Assembly (NCBI GenBank): GCA_019426215.1
Contig: CM033391.1
Coordinates: 16,604,708 to 16,668,707, forward strand
From: Buddleja alternifolia
Taxonomy: Eukaryota > Streptophyta > Magnoliopsida > Lamiales > Scrophulariaceae
DNA: 64,000 bases
Reading direction: 5' to 3'
The position numbers and the translations under genes are program-made. Every line of letters starts with the position of its first letter. Positions within the stretch are counted from its first letter, which is position 1. Below are positions 45,836 to 55,650 of this stretch, one piece after another. The notes beneath the pieces were generated by a model. It saw only the letters and a program-made list of their open reading frames with translations, was not told where the DNA came from and did no database searches.

Positions 45836-48236
45836 ATCATAATATAGAAGGAAAAAAGAAAGAAAGCTGGGTCAGATTGCACAGACGTGACACGAGCACT
45901 CGTATGGAGGATTGCACATTCTGACAGCCAGCATAACATTCATAATCTCAATGTTAAAAGAGTATTGGATGAAATTGTGAGTTATTTGCAATTTTAGCTA
46001 TATCATATGTTGTATATGTTTTTTGAAATTTTTTAAAAGAGCAAAGTTCACTAATTTTTAAATGTATTATTACAGGAGTGCTTATCATAGGAGGGTAGCC
46101 ATAGTGGAAGCGAGAGGACCCAGAATGATATATTGGCTAAATCTCTTAAGAAGAAGGAGCATTCGGGTCTCGTTAGAGGTGTAGGCTTTGGGGTATCACA
46201 AAATCAATATTTTACTGACAAAAGGCTTCTAAAGATGAGGAGATTGATAACTTGAAAAACATGGTGCACATGCTCACTACATCACTATCCTCATTGCGAC
46301 GCGAGTTTGACGAGCATAAGGCGTCTGGGTCGCAGCAGCCACATGAAGATGAGGCGGTTTCTTTGAAAGATAGCTGCCCAGATCCAGTTAAGAACCTTCC
46401 TGAGGTAATGATATGAAATTATTAAGTGATCATCAAGCAATTCAATAAAATACACAAATTTTTCTAATATAATGGTGTGTATATATATATATATATTATA
46501 TATGTAGGTTGTGGCGCCATGTCAATTGTCACTTTCAACACCATCTTATCGTTTGGTGGCTAAAGGACAAATGTACAATCGACCAGATCATGATAGAATA
46601 CTGCATACAATTCCATTACCCACCCACCTTGTGAAAGTGATGATTGACATTGCAATTGAAGATATTGCACCCCTACCAGTCCCTCTCGCTGATGAAGGAA
46701 TGTTCACAGTTTTTGAGGCTGTGGGATACATTGTCGCTTGGCCTAAGAGTCTTGTCACTGTCAGTGATGCATCGGTACGTAATTATTAATACCTAGCCAT
46801 TAAATAATTATAACAATTGTTTAAGGTTACTAAATATACTTTGGTTTATAACATTCACGTTGATTTTCTTTGCTTAAATAGTCTTTTGGAAAATCCAAAT
46901 CATCAGTTGGAAACATAAATCAGAGATGACGAAGCACTCAGCTGTCAAACGAACACCTCCTGTGGCCAACCCTTCACGTGAAGATGACAGAGAGCAGACG
47001 TAACAGCTGATCAACTCCCTCGGCCATTTGTAACTCTTGAAAGGTACTTGCAAATAATGCATATTGAACAATTGATCGCTATAGACGTTCTCGAGGCAAT
47101 GTATAATAACGAACCCTATCAAGAGTATATTGGGCGGGAAGAGATCTGTCATTTTTTGCGCAAAGAACAAATAGGAGTCTCGATCATTTCAGTTTACATC
47201 AAGTAAGTTTTTAAATATGAATTAAAAAAAAGTTAGTTTTTAAATTATTTTGTTGCATTAATTTGAACTATGTTTATTTTCTTGTTCAAACTTATTTTAT
47301 GCTCAATTTAGGTGTTTGTGGGCTAAGTACGTGGTCCTCGAAGAGAAAACAAATAATTTCGGGTTCCTTAGCCCACATACTATAGCTGCGGGAGCAGGTA
47401 TTACTCCCCCTCAGCGTATCTCACAAGCGCAATATATAACAAATGTCATGAAAGATTGCGCAGACGGGAAGTTGTTTATTGCACCTTACAACACCGGGTG
47501 AGTTACTAAACACCCAACTTTATTTTGTAAAATTTGTTACGTACGCAAAATTACTTTTGAACTTATGTGTTGCTTGTGATTGATCCAATTAAAGAGATCA
47601 TTTATTAGATGGATTCTTTGCATGTTGATCCGAAGAACCGACCTGATATGAAAGAAACAATCAATCAGTAAATTTTTCATTCAATCAATGTATTCATTAT
47701 ATTTAATCTTAATTTTAAAGTGTATATATCTTCCTCGATTTCACATGTATATTTGCTTGATATTGATGTTTTTAACAGTGCTGTGTTGATGTCTCGTGCA
47801 AATCGTAACACCCAAATGTCCAAATAAAAAGAAATGGCTTGTAAATGGACTTCTATAAAGGTTAGTGTAATTTTATATTTTCGAGAGATTATTCGTATAA
47901 ACGTTATAGTTCTAATACAATTTTTGATTTCAATTTTGTAGTGCCCCGTGCAGTTAAACGACAAAGATTGTGGCTTCTTTGTTATGAAATTCATGAAGCA
48001 TATTATTAGACACGGAGAATCTACAATCCCACTAGCGGTATGCATAATCCTAATTAATACTCATCATCAAATTCTAATTTCCCTTTATAAGTTATTAAAC
48101 CTTTGTTGTGTTTTCAATCTCTATCGTGCAGTACTTTCCTGATTGTCAATACGTCACTTACTCTATAGAGCAGCTTGATGAAGTACGTGGCGAATTGGCA
48201 CAATACATTTTCCAATGCGCTTTTGGTATGGTGTAA
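44988..48236 (+). pseudogene. CACTA second gene: Transposase_24-type N-terminus fused to Ulp1-like protease, many exons, decayed
   Basis: Exons with good GT/AG borders: 44988-45251, 45360-45563, 45648-45740, 45848-45976, 46076-46404, 46508-46774, about 46882-47200, 47312-47497, and further short ones to 48236. Early exons give KLLVGWNENGQPVDPN, a plant transposase (PF03004-like) region, and VAPCQLSLSTPSYRLVAKG, a middle domain often beside it. The last exons give an Ulp1/SENP-type cysteine protease: MDSLHVDPKNRPDM with the Asp, and QLNDKDCGFFVMKFMKHI with the Gln and catalytic Cys. The HW motif with the catalytic His is not recognisable. Stops at 46088, 46931 and 47608 and a frameshift near 46215 show decay. 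Confidence 0.8.
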
Positions 48237-48545
48237 GTTGTAGATTGTTGTAAATTTTTATTTGATTTGTTGTATTTACTTGATTGTAAACTCGTTATCA
48301 ATTGTTGGAGATTATGCGTAACATTTGATTTGTTGGAGATTATGCGAGTTGGAACAATACATTTGTTGGTTTTTGTTGTTAGAGATGATCATTTAATTTG
48401 GCGAAGTTAATTTTGGGTTTCACGTTTGTTGTTGATGTTGAATTGATTTTATGGTTTGTTGTGTTAGTGTGTTGAATTTTGAGCTTGTGGGAAGCTGGTT
48501 ACATTAAATTTTGTACAGTACAACAAGAAAAAATAAATAAAAAAT
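48237..48545 (+). other. CACTA 3' region, no gene
   Basis: AT-rich sequence with TTTGATTTGTTGGAGATTATGCG-like short repeats. Probably contains the 3' end of the second gene's transcript. Nothing else is seen. Confidence 0.5.
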
Positions 48546-48812
48546 AGACCTATTATAGTGGTTTTATGAAAAACCGCTATAACAGGTTTAACCTATTATA
48601 GCGGTTTTTTATAAAACCGCTATAACAGGTGTAAAAAAAATAATTCGGAGCAAAATCTATTACCGCGGTTCTGAAAAGAATCGCTGTAATAGGTTGACCA
48701 ATTACAGCGGTTCTTTTCCGAACCGCTGTAATTGGCCTAAACCAATTACAGCGGTTCAAACCGCTTTAATAGGTAAAAAAACCCGCTGTAATAGGTCATT
48801 TCTGTAGTAGTG
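48546..48812 (+). repeat. 3' terminus and subterminal repeats of the CACTA element
   Basis: CTATTATAGCGGTTTTATG, its inverse AACCGCTATAACAGG, and CAATTACAGCGGTTCTTTTC modules alternate up to ATTTCTGTAGTAGTG. Confidence 0.88.
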
Positions 48813-48815
48813 TTG

Positions 48816-49037
48816 ATTACCACGAACCGATGGAGGACGCGGTGGAGGTGTCGGTTGCTTAGCTTGGAGTAGATTTTGTAACCATTCCCTATTTTCTGGA
48901 AGATTCATATCGGGAAAGCTCCCATTCGGATTTGGATTGAAATTGTGGGCCATTTCTCGAGTTCGTCTACTAGCCCGAAGAGCACGCTCTATTTCTAGCT
49001 TAAAATCGTATAGGGGCTCATTGGAAGAGGGGGTCAT
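48816..49037 (-). pseudogene. Athila A gag, N-terminal part
   Basis: It begins MTPSSNEPLYDFKLEIERAL at 49037 and reaches PRPPSVRG before the CACTA insertion. It is homologous to the flipped N-terminus at 54400-53905. The frame itself is open here. Confidence 0.88.
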
Positions 49038-49171
49038 CCACCACAAACCAAACCTATCAATTAACACAAGAAAAAAAATTAGACTAATACGAAAATAAAA
49101 GGAAAGCAAGAAATAAACAACAACTAAGAATAATGAAACGTAAATGGAAATCAAAAACTAAAAATAAATAA

Positions 49172-49190
49172 GTCCCCAGCAATGGCGCCA
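49172..49190 (-). other. Primer-binding site of Athila A, tRNA-Asp type
   Basis: The minus strand reads TGGCGCCATTGCTGGGGAC six bases from the LTR. It matches the primer type known for Athila elements (complement of the tRNA-Asp 3' end) with one or two changes. Confidence 0.85.
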
Positions 49191-49196
49191 AAAACT

Positions 49197-49919
49197 TGAC
49201 ACGTTAGAAGCTAACGTGCTTGAATAGCAAGTGCACTAGTCGTGCATAGTAATAAATGTGGACAATAAGTCTGGGTTGTCGAACCTCAAGGACTTGAATT
49301 TTAGATTAAGATTCGTAATGAAATAAACAATTAAATTAAAGGAAAATTGAAGGTAAAACGCGTAAGATAAGAATGAAGACACACGAAGGATTGAAAACCA
49401 AATATAAAGGGAGATTAAAGCACATGTTAGGTCCAAATTGCTCAATTATACTTATAAAGATTCATGTTGAAGGGTTACACTTATGTTGCTATGGTGAAAG
49501 CTCCTAGAGTAAAGGATAACCGATATCTCGTGCTAAACTCCTATGCTAGAATGATGATTTCCTAAGTATATCTACCCGGAAATCTAATCACTAAACGCGC
49601 ATTAGTGCACTAGAGCTCACTCGATTTAGATCGATCAACTTCACCCGGGAATCTTTACCTATGTCTAGGGCAATTCATCAATGGTTGCGGGTTATGGTGT
49701 GAATTTCTTGCACCTAAGTCAATTTTCTCTCGAAATATTCACCTAGGCATGAGATTCTAACATATGGTGATCAAGCATATGTCAAACAAACAAAAACAAA
49801 AATTCACACCACATAACAACATAAGAATCACTTCAACAATCCTCTATTATATGCATAAATCACAATTTGGCCTTACATGACCCTAGTCTTACAAGCTTAG
49901 CTCATAGTTGATGGCGGCA
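49197..49919 (-). repeat. 5' LTR of Athila A, first part
   Basis: Collinear with 29204-29920 of the left LTR with scattered differences. Collinearity ends at about 49919. Confidence 0.88.
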
Positions 49920-51145
49920 AAAGACGGTGTAATGAACAATTTCCTAAAGGATGATTCCCAGATCGGCGCGTAGGCGCCAGTTCGGCCACGCCTAGCCGCT
50001 AGCCGAATGAGAGTGCAGAATGCTACGTAGTACGGCGCCCAGCTGCCACATTACCCGCGCCTAGGTGCCATAATGTCCGCGCCCGAGCACCAGTGGTTCG
50101 CGTCTAGGCGCCGTTCGACTTTTCCCTCAAGAAACTCCTACCACGTAGGCGGCGCCTAGGAGCCGATATACCCGTGCCTGGGCGCCGCTGTAACCGTCTT
50201 TTGAAAGCTATAAAGCGAATTTTTCAGCTCATTTTCAAGGGTTTGAACTCCTGGGGATTCAAGGCGATTTTCTAGGTTTTTGGGCCACTTTCTCATCAAT
50301 TAGAAGGGGTTAAGAAGGAAGATTGGCTTGGGGATTGAAGATTGATGTGAAGATCCATGATCAATTTAACATAGGGAGTTTTAATAGCTTTCTCTTTTCA
50401 TTATTGTCCATGAATATGTATATGAATCTATCTATGTCTTTTATGCCATCAACTATGAGCTAAGCTTGTAAGACTAGGGCCATGTAAGACCAAATTGTGA
50501 CTTATGCTTATAATAGAGGATTGTTGAAGTCATTCTTATGTTGTTATGTGGTGTGAATTTGTCTTTTTGCTTGTTTGACATATGCTTGATCACCATATTT
50601 TAGAATCTCATGCCTAGGTGAATATTTCGAGAGAAAATTACTTAGGGTTCAAGAAATTCACACCATAACCCGCAACCAATGAGGAATTGCCCTAGACATA
50701 GGTAAAGATTACCGGATGAAGTTGTTCGATCTAAATCGAGTGAGCACTAGTGCGTTAATGCGTGTTTAGTGATTAGATTTCTGGGTACATATACTTAGGA
50801 AATCATCATTCTAGCATAGGAGTTTAGCACGAGACATCGGTTATCCTTTACCCTAGGAGCTTTAACCATAGCAACGTAAGCGTAAACCTTCAACGAGAAT
50901 CTTTATAAGTATAATTGAGCAATTTGGACCTAACATGTGTTTTAGTCTCCCTTTATAATTGGTTTTCAATCCTTCGTGTGTCTTCATTCTTATCTTACGC
51001 ATTTTACCTTCAATTTTCCTTTACTTTAATTGTTTATTTCATTACGAATCTTAAACTAAAATTCAAGTCCTTGAGGTTCGACAACCCGGACTTATTGTCC
51101 ACATTTATTACTACGCACGACTAGTGCACTTGCTATTCAAGCACT
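49920..51145 (+). repeat. Inverted copy of the Athila A LTR
   Basis: Reverse complement of about 29229-30415 of the left LTR. It starts at AAGACGGTGTAATGAAC and ends at CTTGCTATTCAAGCA. It lacks about 150 bases at one LTR end and 25 at the other, so it is not a complete solo LTR. It includes a GGCGCC palindrome cluster at 49958-50190. Confidence 0.88.
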
Positions 51146-51210
51146 TTTCATGGACAATAATGAAAAGAGAAAGCTATTAAAACTCCTCATGTTGAATTGA
51201 TGATGGAATC
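51146..51210 (-). repeat. Short further piece of the Athila A LTR
   Basis: CATGGACAATAATGAAAAGA up to TTGAATTGATGATGG matches 29951-30009 in the original orientation. Similarity stops at about 51210. Confidence 0.8.
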
Positions 51211-51835
51211 TGTCCGTTGGACACATGTAGGAGCATGCCTTCACGTGGCGCGTGATTCTACCTTTTCTCTGACATTCCTGAAATCCTGCTAGTTCCGATT
51301 GGACAGGAGCAACTATAAATTCTGAAATCCAGACAGTCTAGTAAAAAAGGTGGCTTGTCCACAAGTCATAATAGCTTATCACATTTAATGCTCTTATCAG
51401 ACATTTAATGCATTTGAATTCATTTCCTGTTGGAAATAAATGTTCGTTGAATGATTGCATTTAAGTCCTTCATGACTTGAGGATTTATTTCAGTTGAATC
51501 TGATATTGATCGTTGGAGTGCTTTGAGCGCTTGATCCATAAATCCTAAAATGGTTCTTTAGCGTTTGACAGTTGCTAAGAACAAATCTTCATCTTCTTTT
51601 GACTTTAGACGCTGATCTTTAACTTAATAGACTCACCTAGAATTTTATTAGCGATTCTGTATCTAATACTTAATCTAAAATATACAATGATAAAAATTAC
51701 AAGCCTAATCAAACTTACATACTTTCGAACGCTTATACATTTATCTATGAAAATAGAAATTTACATTTATATTTGGGGTCTAACAAAAAATCATATCTTG
51801 TCATCATCAAAACATTTAACATGAAATTCCTAACA
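51211..51835 (-). mobile_element. Truncated LTR of a third LTR retroelement (SIRE-type Copia suspected)
   Basis: On the minus strand a purine tract AAAAAAGGGGAAAAT (51850-51836) is followed by TGTTAGGAATTTCATG and TTTTGATGATGACAAG, a start I associate with SIRE/Maximus-type Copia LTRs. The sequence then runs to the Athila junction at 51211. The lineage is an inference; the LTR is incomplete. Confidence 0.45.
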
Positions 51836-53905
51836 ATTTTCCCCTTTTTTATGATGTCAAGACCTTAACTCTTATAACTCTTTTATAGATTAAGAGTTCA
51901 AAGAAAAGTTCAAATATAATTATAAGGTTAGCGTTTGGAAAGTTAGTAAAGTTAGCTAATGCTAGATTAGCCTCAACAAGATGTTTCAGCGATAAATCAT
52001 TCATTCATATGGAAGAATTAAACATACATGACTTACAACTAAAAGAAAAATATTTTAAAGCGACAAAAAGAAAATATATAAAACAACATGAGCATTCATC
52101 TTTTCTGTCGCTTTCTATTTGCTTCTTCTTCCTGTTAGATTTCAGTCGCTAGATTCATTAGAAGTCTATCAACATCTACCATAGTTGTGTGTTGGAGTTC
52201 ATTGTAGTCATGTCTTCTGTGTCTAGCGCTATCTTCCAGCTCCAACAACCTTTCCACCCAGTCCCTTGGAGGGATTCCAAGTTCTCGGATCAAGTCATGG
52301 TAAATGTCTTGTCTTCGATCATTGGTGGATTTCCAGTTAATAGATCTTCTAAGCGATCCAGCATATGGGTGAAAACCCATGCTCTCTAAAAACTTAACGT
52401 CCAAATCTGGGAGTAAGTGCCTGCCTTGATAATATCTAGGTTTTCTTTTCTTAGTAAACATTTTCTTTAAGCTCACTATCTCCTCAAACATAGATCGCTA
52501 GTGCTTGTTGTCTGTTTTAGCGATGGCCTTGGACTAGGACTTTTATTTAAGATCTTCCCCCTTCTTGGCGTCATCAAGAGAGGTCTTTAAGTCAGCAATG
52601 TCCCGACGGAGAAGCTTAACTTCATCTATCAAGGGAGCAATTTGCTCAGGGATACTCTGAGAGATTAAGTTAGAAGAATTGTGTCGCTTAGTATCGGCTG
52701 AAGCATTCTACGCGAGCGTCCGATTGAATTTTTCAGAAGGAGAAGTGATCAGTGGTGATATGCTATCCATAATTGCTATGGTGCTTTTTGTTGCAAAATT
52801 TGCAATATCACAACTTCTAGTGTCAGAGACCAATATGATATTTAGTTCATTATTTTCAAGGATCTTAGAGCAGGAACCTTCGATGGTGTTGAGCGAGTTC
52901 CTAACAGCTCTTCTAAAGTCTCTAGACTCTTGATCACTTTTTGAATCTGAATCAGAGGAGGAAAAACGCGTGGGAGACGGGATGAGTCCGTATGAGCTGG
53001 AAACTGCAGCCTTGCCTTTAGATTTGTCTCTTACAAACGGCTCTTCAGGCTCATCAAGGACTCCCTGAACTTCTTCAATCGCTTAATTCATAGATGGATC
53101 TGCAAACATTGAAGGGGGCTTGACTACTAGGGCGCTAGAAAGATCGGGCAAAGAAGCCTCGGGTATTTGAGCGACTTCCACAGTAGGAGAATCTTCTATT
53201 TCAACAGATTGGACTGGAGAAAGGGCTTTCATGGCAATGACCCAGAGTGGGCCAATCGCTTCCATAATATGCCTTGGACTGGGGATGTTGGTCTGCGGAA
53301 TATAAAATATAGCATCTTCGCGCTCTTCAGTGCTTTATTGCAAATTGCACGTCTTCTGGCAGATCAACCCCTGAAATGTATGAGTTTTAAAAGTCCAAAA
53401 TAAATGGCATAAGCGCTTGAGCTGCTTCTTGGTCCACTGGCTTGATCAGCGATATCATTTTGGCCACTTGTATGTTCTGTTCACAAAATAGAACCGGAAG
53501 CAAGTTGTATCCTCTGAAGTTATAGAGACTAGGACCGAAATGCGGAGTGATTGAAATATCCAGCGACTGAGCATTTTCAATTATTGCTCAGCACTCATGG
53601 TAAAACTCAGCAAGGTTGCCATGGTCATTGAAAGGGACTTCACTTTGTCCTGCCAGAGTTGGTTGCTTACTCGGGGAAACATCTTCATTGAGGTGAGGAA
53701 GGATGCGCTGAACAACGTTCTGAGTTGGATGATAAATGTAGCGTCCTCCTTGAGCGATTAGGTTGAGATGCAGGCGAATGTAGGGTTCTATAGATTGTCT
53801 GTAATAACGTAAAGCGCCAATATTGCCTACCAGATTCTGGCGCTGCTGGAGGAGAAACATGGCAAAGCTTCTGTGTCTGTAATCTACTCCAAAATAAAAT
53901 AGATT
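51836..53905 (-). pseudogene. Decayed minus-strand coding region of unknown family, upstream of an LTR
   Basis: A single broken frame set can be followed from about 53900 to 52135. The N-terminal part has FLLQQRQNLVGNIGALRYYR and IEPYIRLHLNLIAQGG. A Ser/Asp/Glu/Pro-rich middle contains SSSDSDSKSDQES. A likely coiled coil follows (IDEVKLLRRDIADLKTSLDD, about 52640-52560). The C-terminal 118 residues (52491-52135) contain LPDLDVKFLESMGFHPYAG and GIPPRDWVERLLELED. Stops interrupt it several times. I do not recognise the family. Its place just before a purine tract and LTR fits the ORF3/env-like protein of SIRE-type elements. Other origins (a gag, or an inserted host or viral gene) are not excluded. 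Confidence 0.4.
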
Positions 53906-54440
53906 GTGGAGGTAAGGATTTGTACCATGTTGTCGCCCTATCCTTCAATGAGAAATGGAAGACTCTTAGACGAATCGCATCAAGATCACGTGGGTGATAT
54001 TGAATGGTCACAAGAGCCTCATCTATGGTTTCCAAATGAGCGTGTGGTGATTCGTGTGGTTCTCCATAGAAAGGATCTCCTTGCACCATATTAAAAATGT
54101 GAGCCGGAATGTGGTAGTTTGGTGTGAAGAAATTAGGCACGACTACGGGCCCCGGAATGGTATGGACCCTAGGTGGTAAGCTACCCCGAACCGACGGGAG
54201 TTGTGGAGGAGGTACCGCTTGCATGGCTTGTAGAACACCTTGTAACCACTCCCTAGTTTCCGGTGAGTTCATGTCCGGGAAATTTCCATTTGGGTTTTGG
54301 TTGAGATTATTGGCCATTTCTCTTGCTCGCCTACTAGTCCTAAGAACTCGTTCAATTTCGGGCTCCAACTCGTATAGAGGCTTGCTTGAGGAGCGGGTCA
54401 TGCACCTCAAGAACCTAACAATTAAATACAAGAACAAAAT
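53906..54440 (-). pseudogene. Gag N-terminus of Athila B, inverted
   Basis: Minus-strand frame from MTRSSSKPLYELEPEIERVL (start at 54400, with about 40 bases of leader) to WYKSLPPQS at 53906. The plus-strand gag of the same element resumes at 54440 with LVDAFLNKFFPP, the residues that should come a few positions after PPQS. The N-terminal segment has therefore been flipped in place. Left of 53906 an unrelated element begins. The gag N-terminus differs from that of Athila A, supporting assignment to element B. Confidence 0.85.
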
Positions 54441-55650
54441 TAGGAGTTGGTCGATGCCTTTTTAAATAAATTCTTTCCACCCTCAAAAATAAATGAGCTA
54501 CGGAGTAATATAAAAGGGTTTAGGCAAAGGAGCAATGAATCTTTAGCCGAGGCATGGGCTAGATATAAGGGCATGCTCCGTAAATGTCCCGATCATAATT
54601 TTGGGTTGAATGAACAAGTACTCCATTTCTATGATGGGGTTAGGTCACGTATTCGGCATAGACTCAACGCGGGTGCGGGAGGAGATCTCCTTGGGTTAGA
54701 TTGTCAAAGTGTATGGGACAAAGTCGAACAGTTGGCCCGAGAAGACGAGCTTTACCCCGACGATGAAGAGGCCTCATCCTCTAAAAAGGTTGCTTGTATT
54801 GAGGAAGTAGTTGAGGAAGTAGTACTCTTGGAACCGGAGGTTGGCAATGTTAATTATGTGGGGAATCAAAATAAACCTCGGGTGAACTTTCATATACCTG
54901 AGAATTTTCCAAAAAGGCCCAACCCGCACAGAACGCACAACCGGGGATCTATCAAGCTCCACGACCACCCTTCAATAACCCACCCCCGAGGCAAGGCAAT
55001 TTCAATGGACAAGGTCAAGGTCAAGTGCAAATGCGACCTCCCACAATCGATGAGAAACTGGATGCTCACATGAAAAGTCCGATACATCTTTCAACGAACT
55101 TCGGAATATGATAAAGGATATGTGTATGGAGATGAAGGATTTGCGAACACAAGTAGGGCAACTTTCTAATGCGGTTAACGGTAGAGCCCCGGGGACTCTC
55201 CCAAGCGACACGGAAAAGAACCCGAAGGCCCAATGCAATGCCATAGCCTTGAGAAGTGGCAAACAATTGGAAAATGACACTGCCAGTACATCCGCGCCCG
55301 AGCGCCCAGACATGCACGCCCAGGCGCCGCCCACTGTTTTTGTACCAGCAGATCCGCGCCTAGGCGCCAATACACGCGCCCAGGCGCCAACCACAAACCT
55401 GCCAGATGCAAACTCTCTGCATCCCGCGCCCGAGCGCCCATCCATGCACGCCCAGGCGCCAGAAGATCCGCGCCTAGGCGCCGATACACGCGCCCAGGCG
55501 CCGCCCACTGCTTCTGTAGGTTTTCATCCGTCTAATCCAACGCTTTCTCCCCCTATCGAAGTTCGTCTCCCCTTCCCAAATGCTCACAAAAAGAAGAAAA
55601 AGGAGATGGATCCGAGCTTTTTCGAATTTTGGCAATCCTTCGGGAAGTGA
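54440..55650 (+). pseudogene. Athila B gag, C-terminal part and gag-pro linker
   Basis: 54447-54930 reads LVDAFLNKFFPPSKINELRS, then HFYDGVRSRIRHRLNAGAGG, a gag core. A shift near 54930 moves the Pro/Gln-rich region (PPFNNPPPRQGNFNGQGQGQ) into another frame. A second shift near 55076 leads to the frame 55108-55650 (DTSFNELRNMIKDMCMEMKD; NAIALRSGKQL). A third at about 55630 separates it from pol. The linker at 55290-55510 is a GC-rich repeat translated as HAQAP, APERP and DPRLGA units. There is no clear CCHC zinc knuckle. With its N-terminus inverted it is non-functional. Confidence 0.88.

Larger units (their letters stand above)
39495..48812 (+). mobile_element. CACTA (En/Spm) DNA transposon, 9318 bp, decayed autonomous type
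   Basis: Termini are TACTACTACAAAAAT at 39495 (first base changed from C) and ATTTCTGTAGTAGTG ending at 48812. The target duplication is TTG (39492-39494 and 48813-48815), the 3 bp expected of CACTA elements. Removing element and one TTG restores a continuous gag sequence of the Athila host. Subterminal ATTACAGCGGTT repeats occur in both orientations at both ends. It carries two plus-strand genes, a TNPD-like transposase and a Transposase_24/Ulp1-like gene, both with stops. Confidence 0.95.
29204..51210 (-). mobile_element. Athila-type Ty3/Gypsy retrotransposon A, decayed, interrupted by a CACTA element
   Basis: LTR (29204-30562), purine tract, env-like ORF, pol and gag follow in minus-strand order. 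The gag start and a tRNA-Asp-type primer site lie at 49037 and 49172-49190, next to the right LTR. Athila features are the long LTR, an Asp primer, no chromodomain, and an extra ORF after pol. Removing the CACTA insertion, the internal part is about 9.3 kb. All reading frames contain stops. The right LTR is rearranged from 49920 on, so no target duplication can be read there. Confidence 0.88.

Noticed and set aside
49920..51145. 5' LTR of Athila B
   Set aside because: It has the right orientation and lies upstream, but its sequence matches Athila A LTRs closely and the Athila B LTR (63492 on) only loosely.
51836..53905. Endogenous virus insertion
   Set aside because: The unknown frame prompted the idea, but no polymerase, movement or coat-protein motif is visible and the adjacent purine tract plus LTR fits a retrotransposon better.
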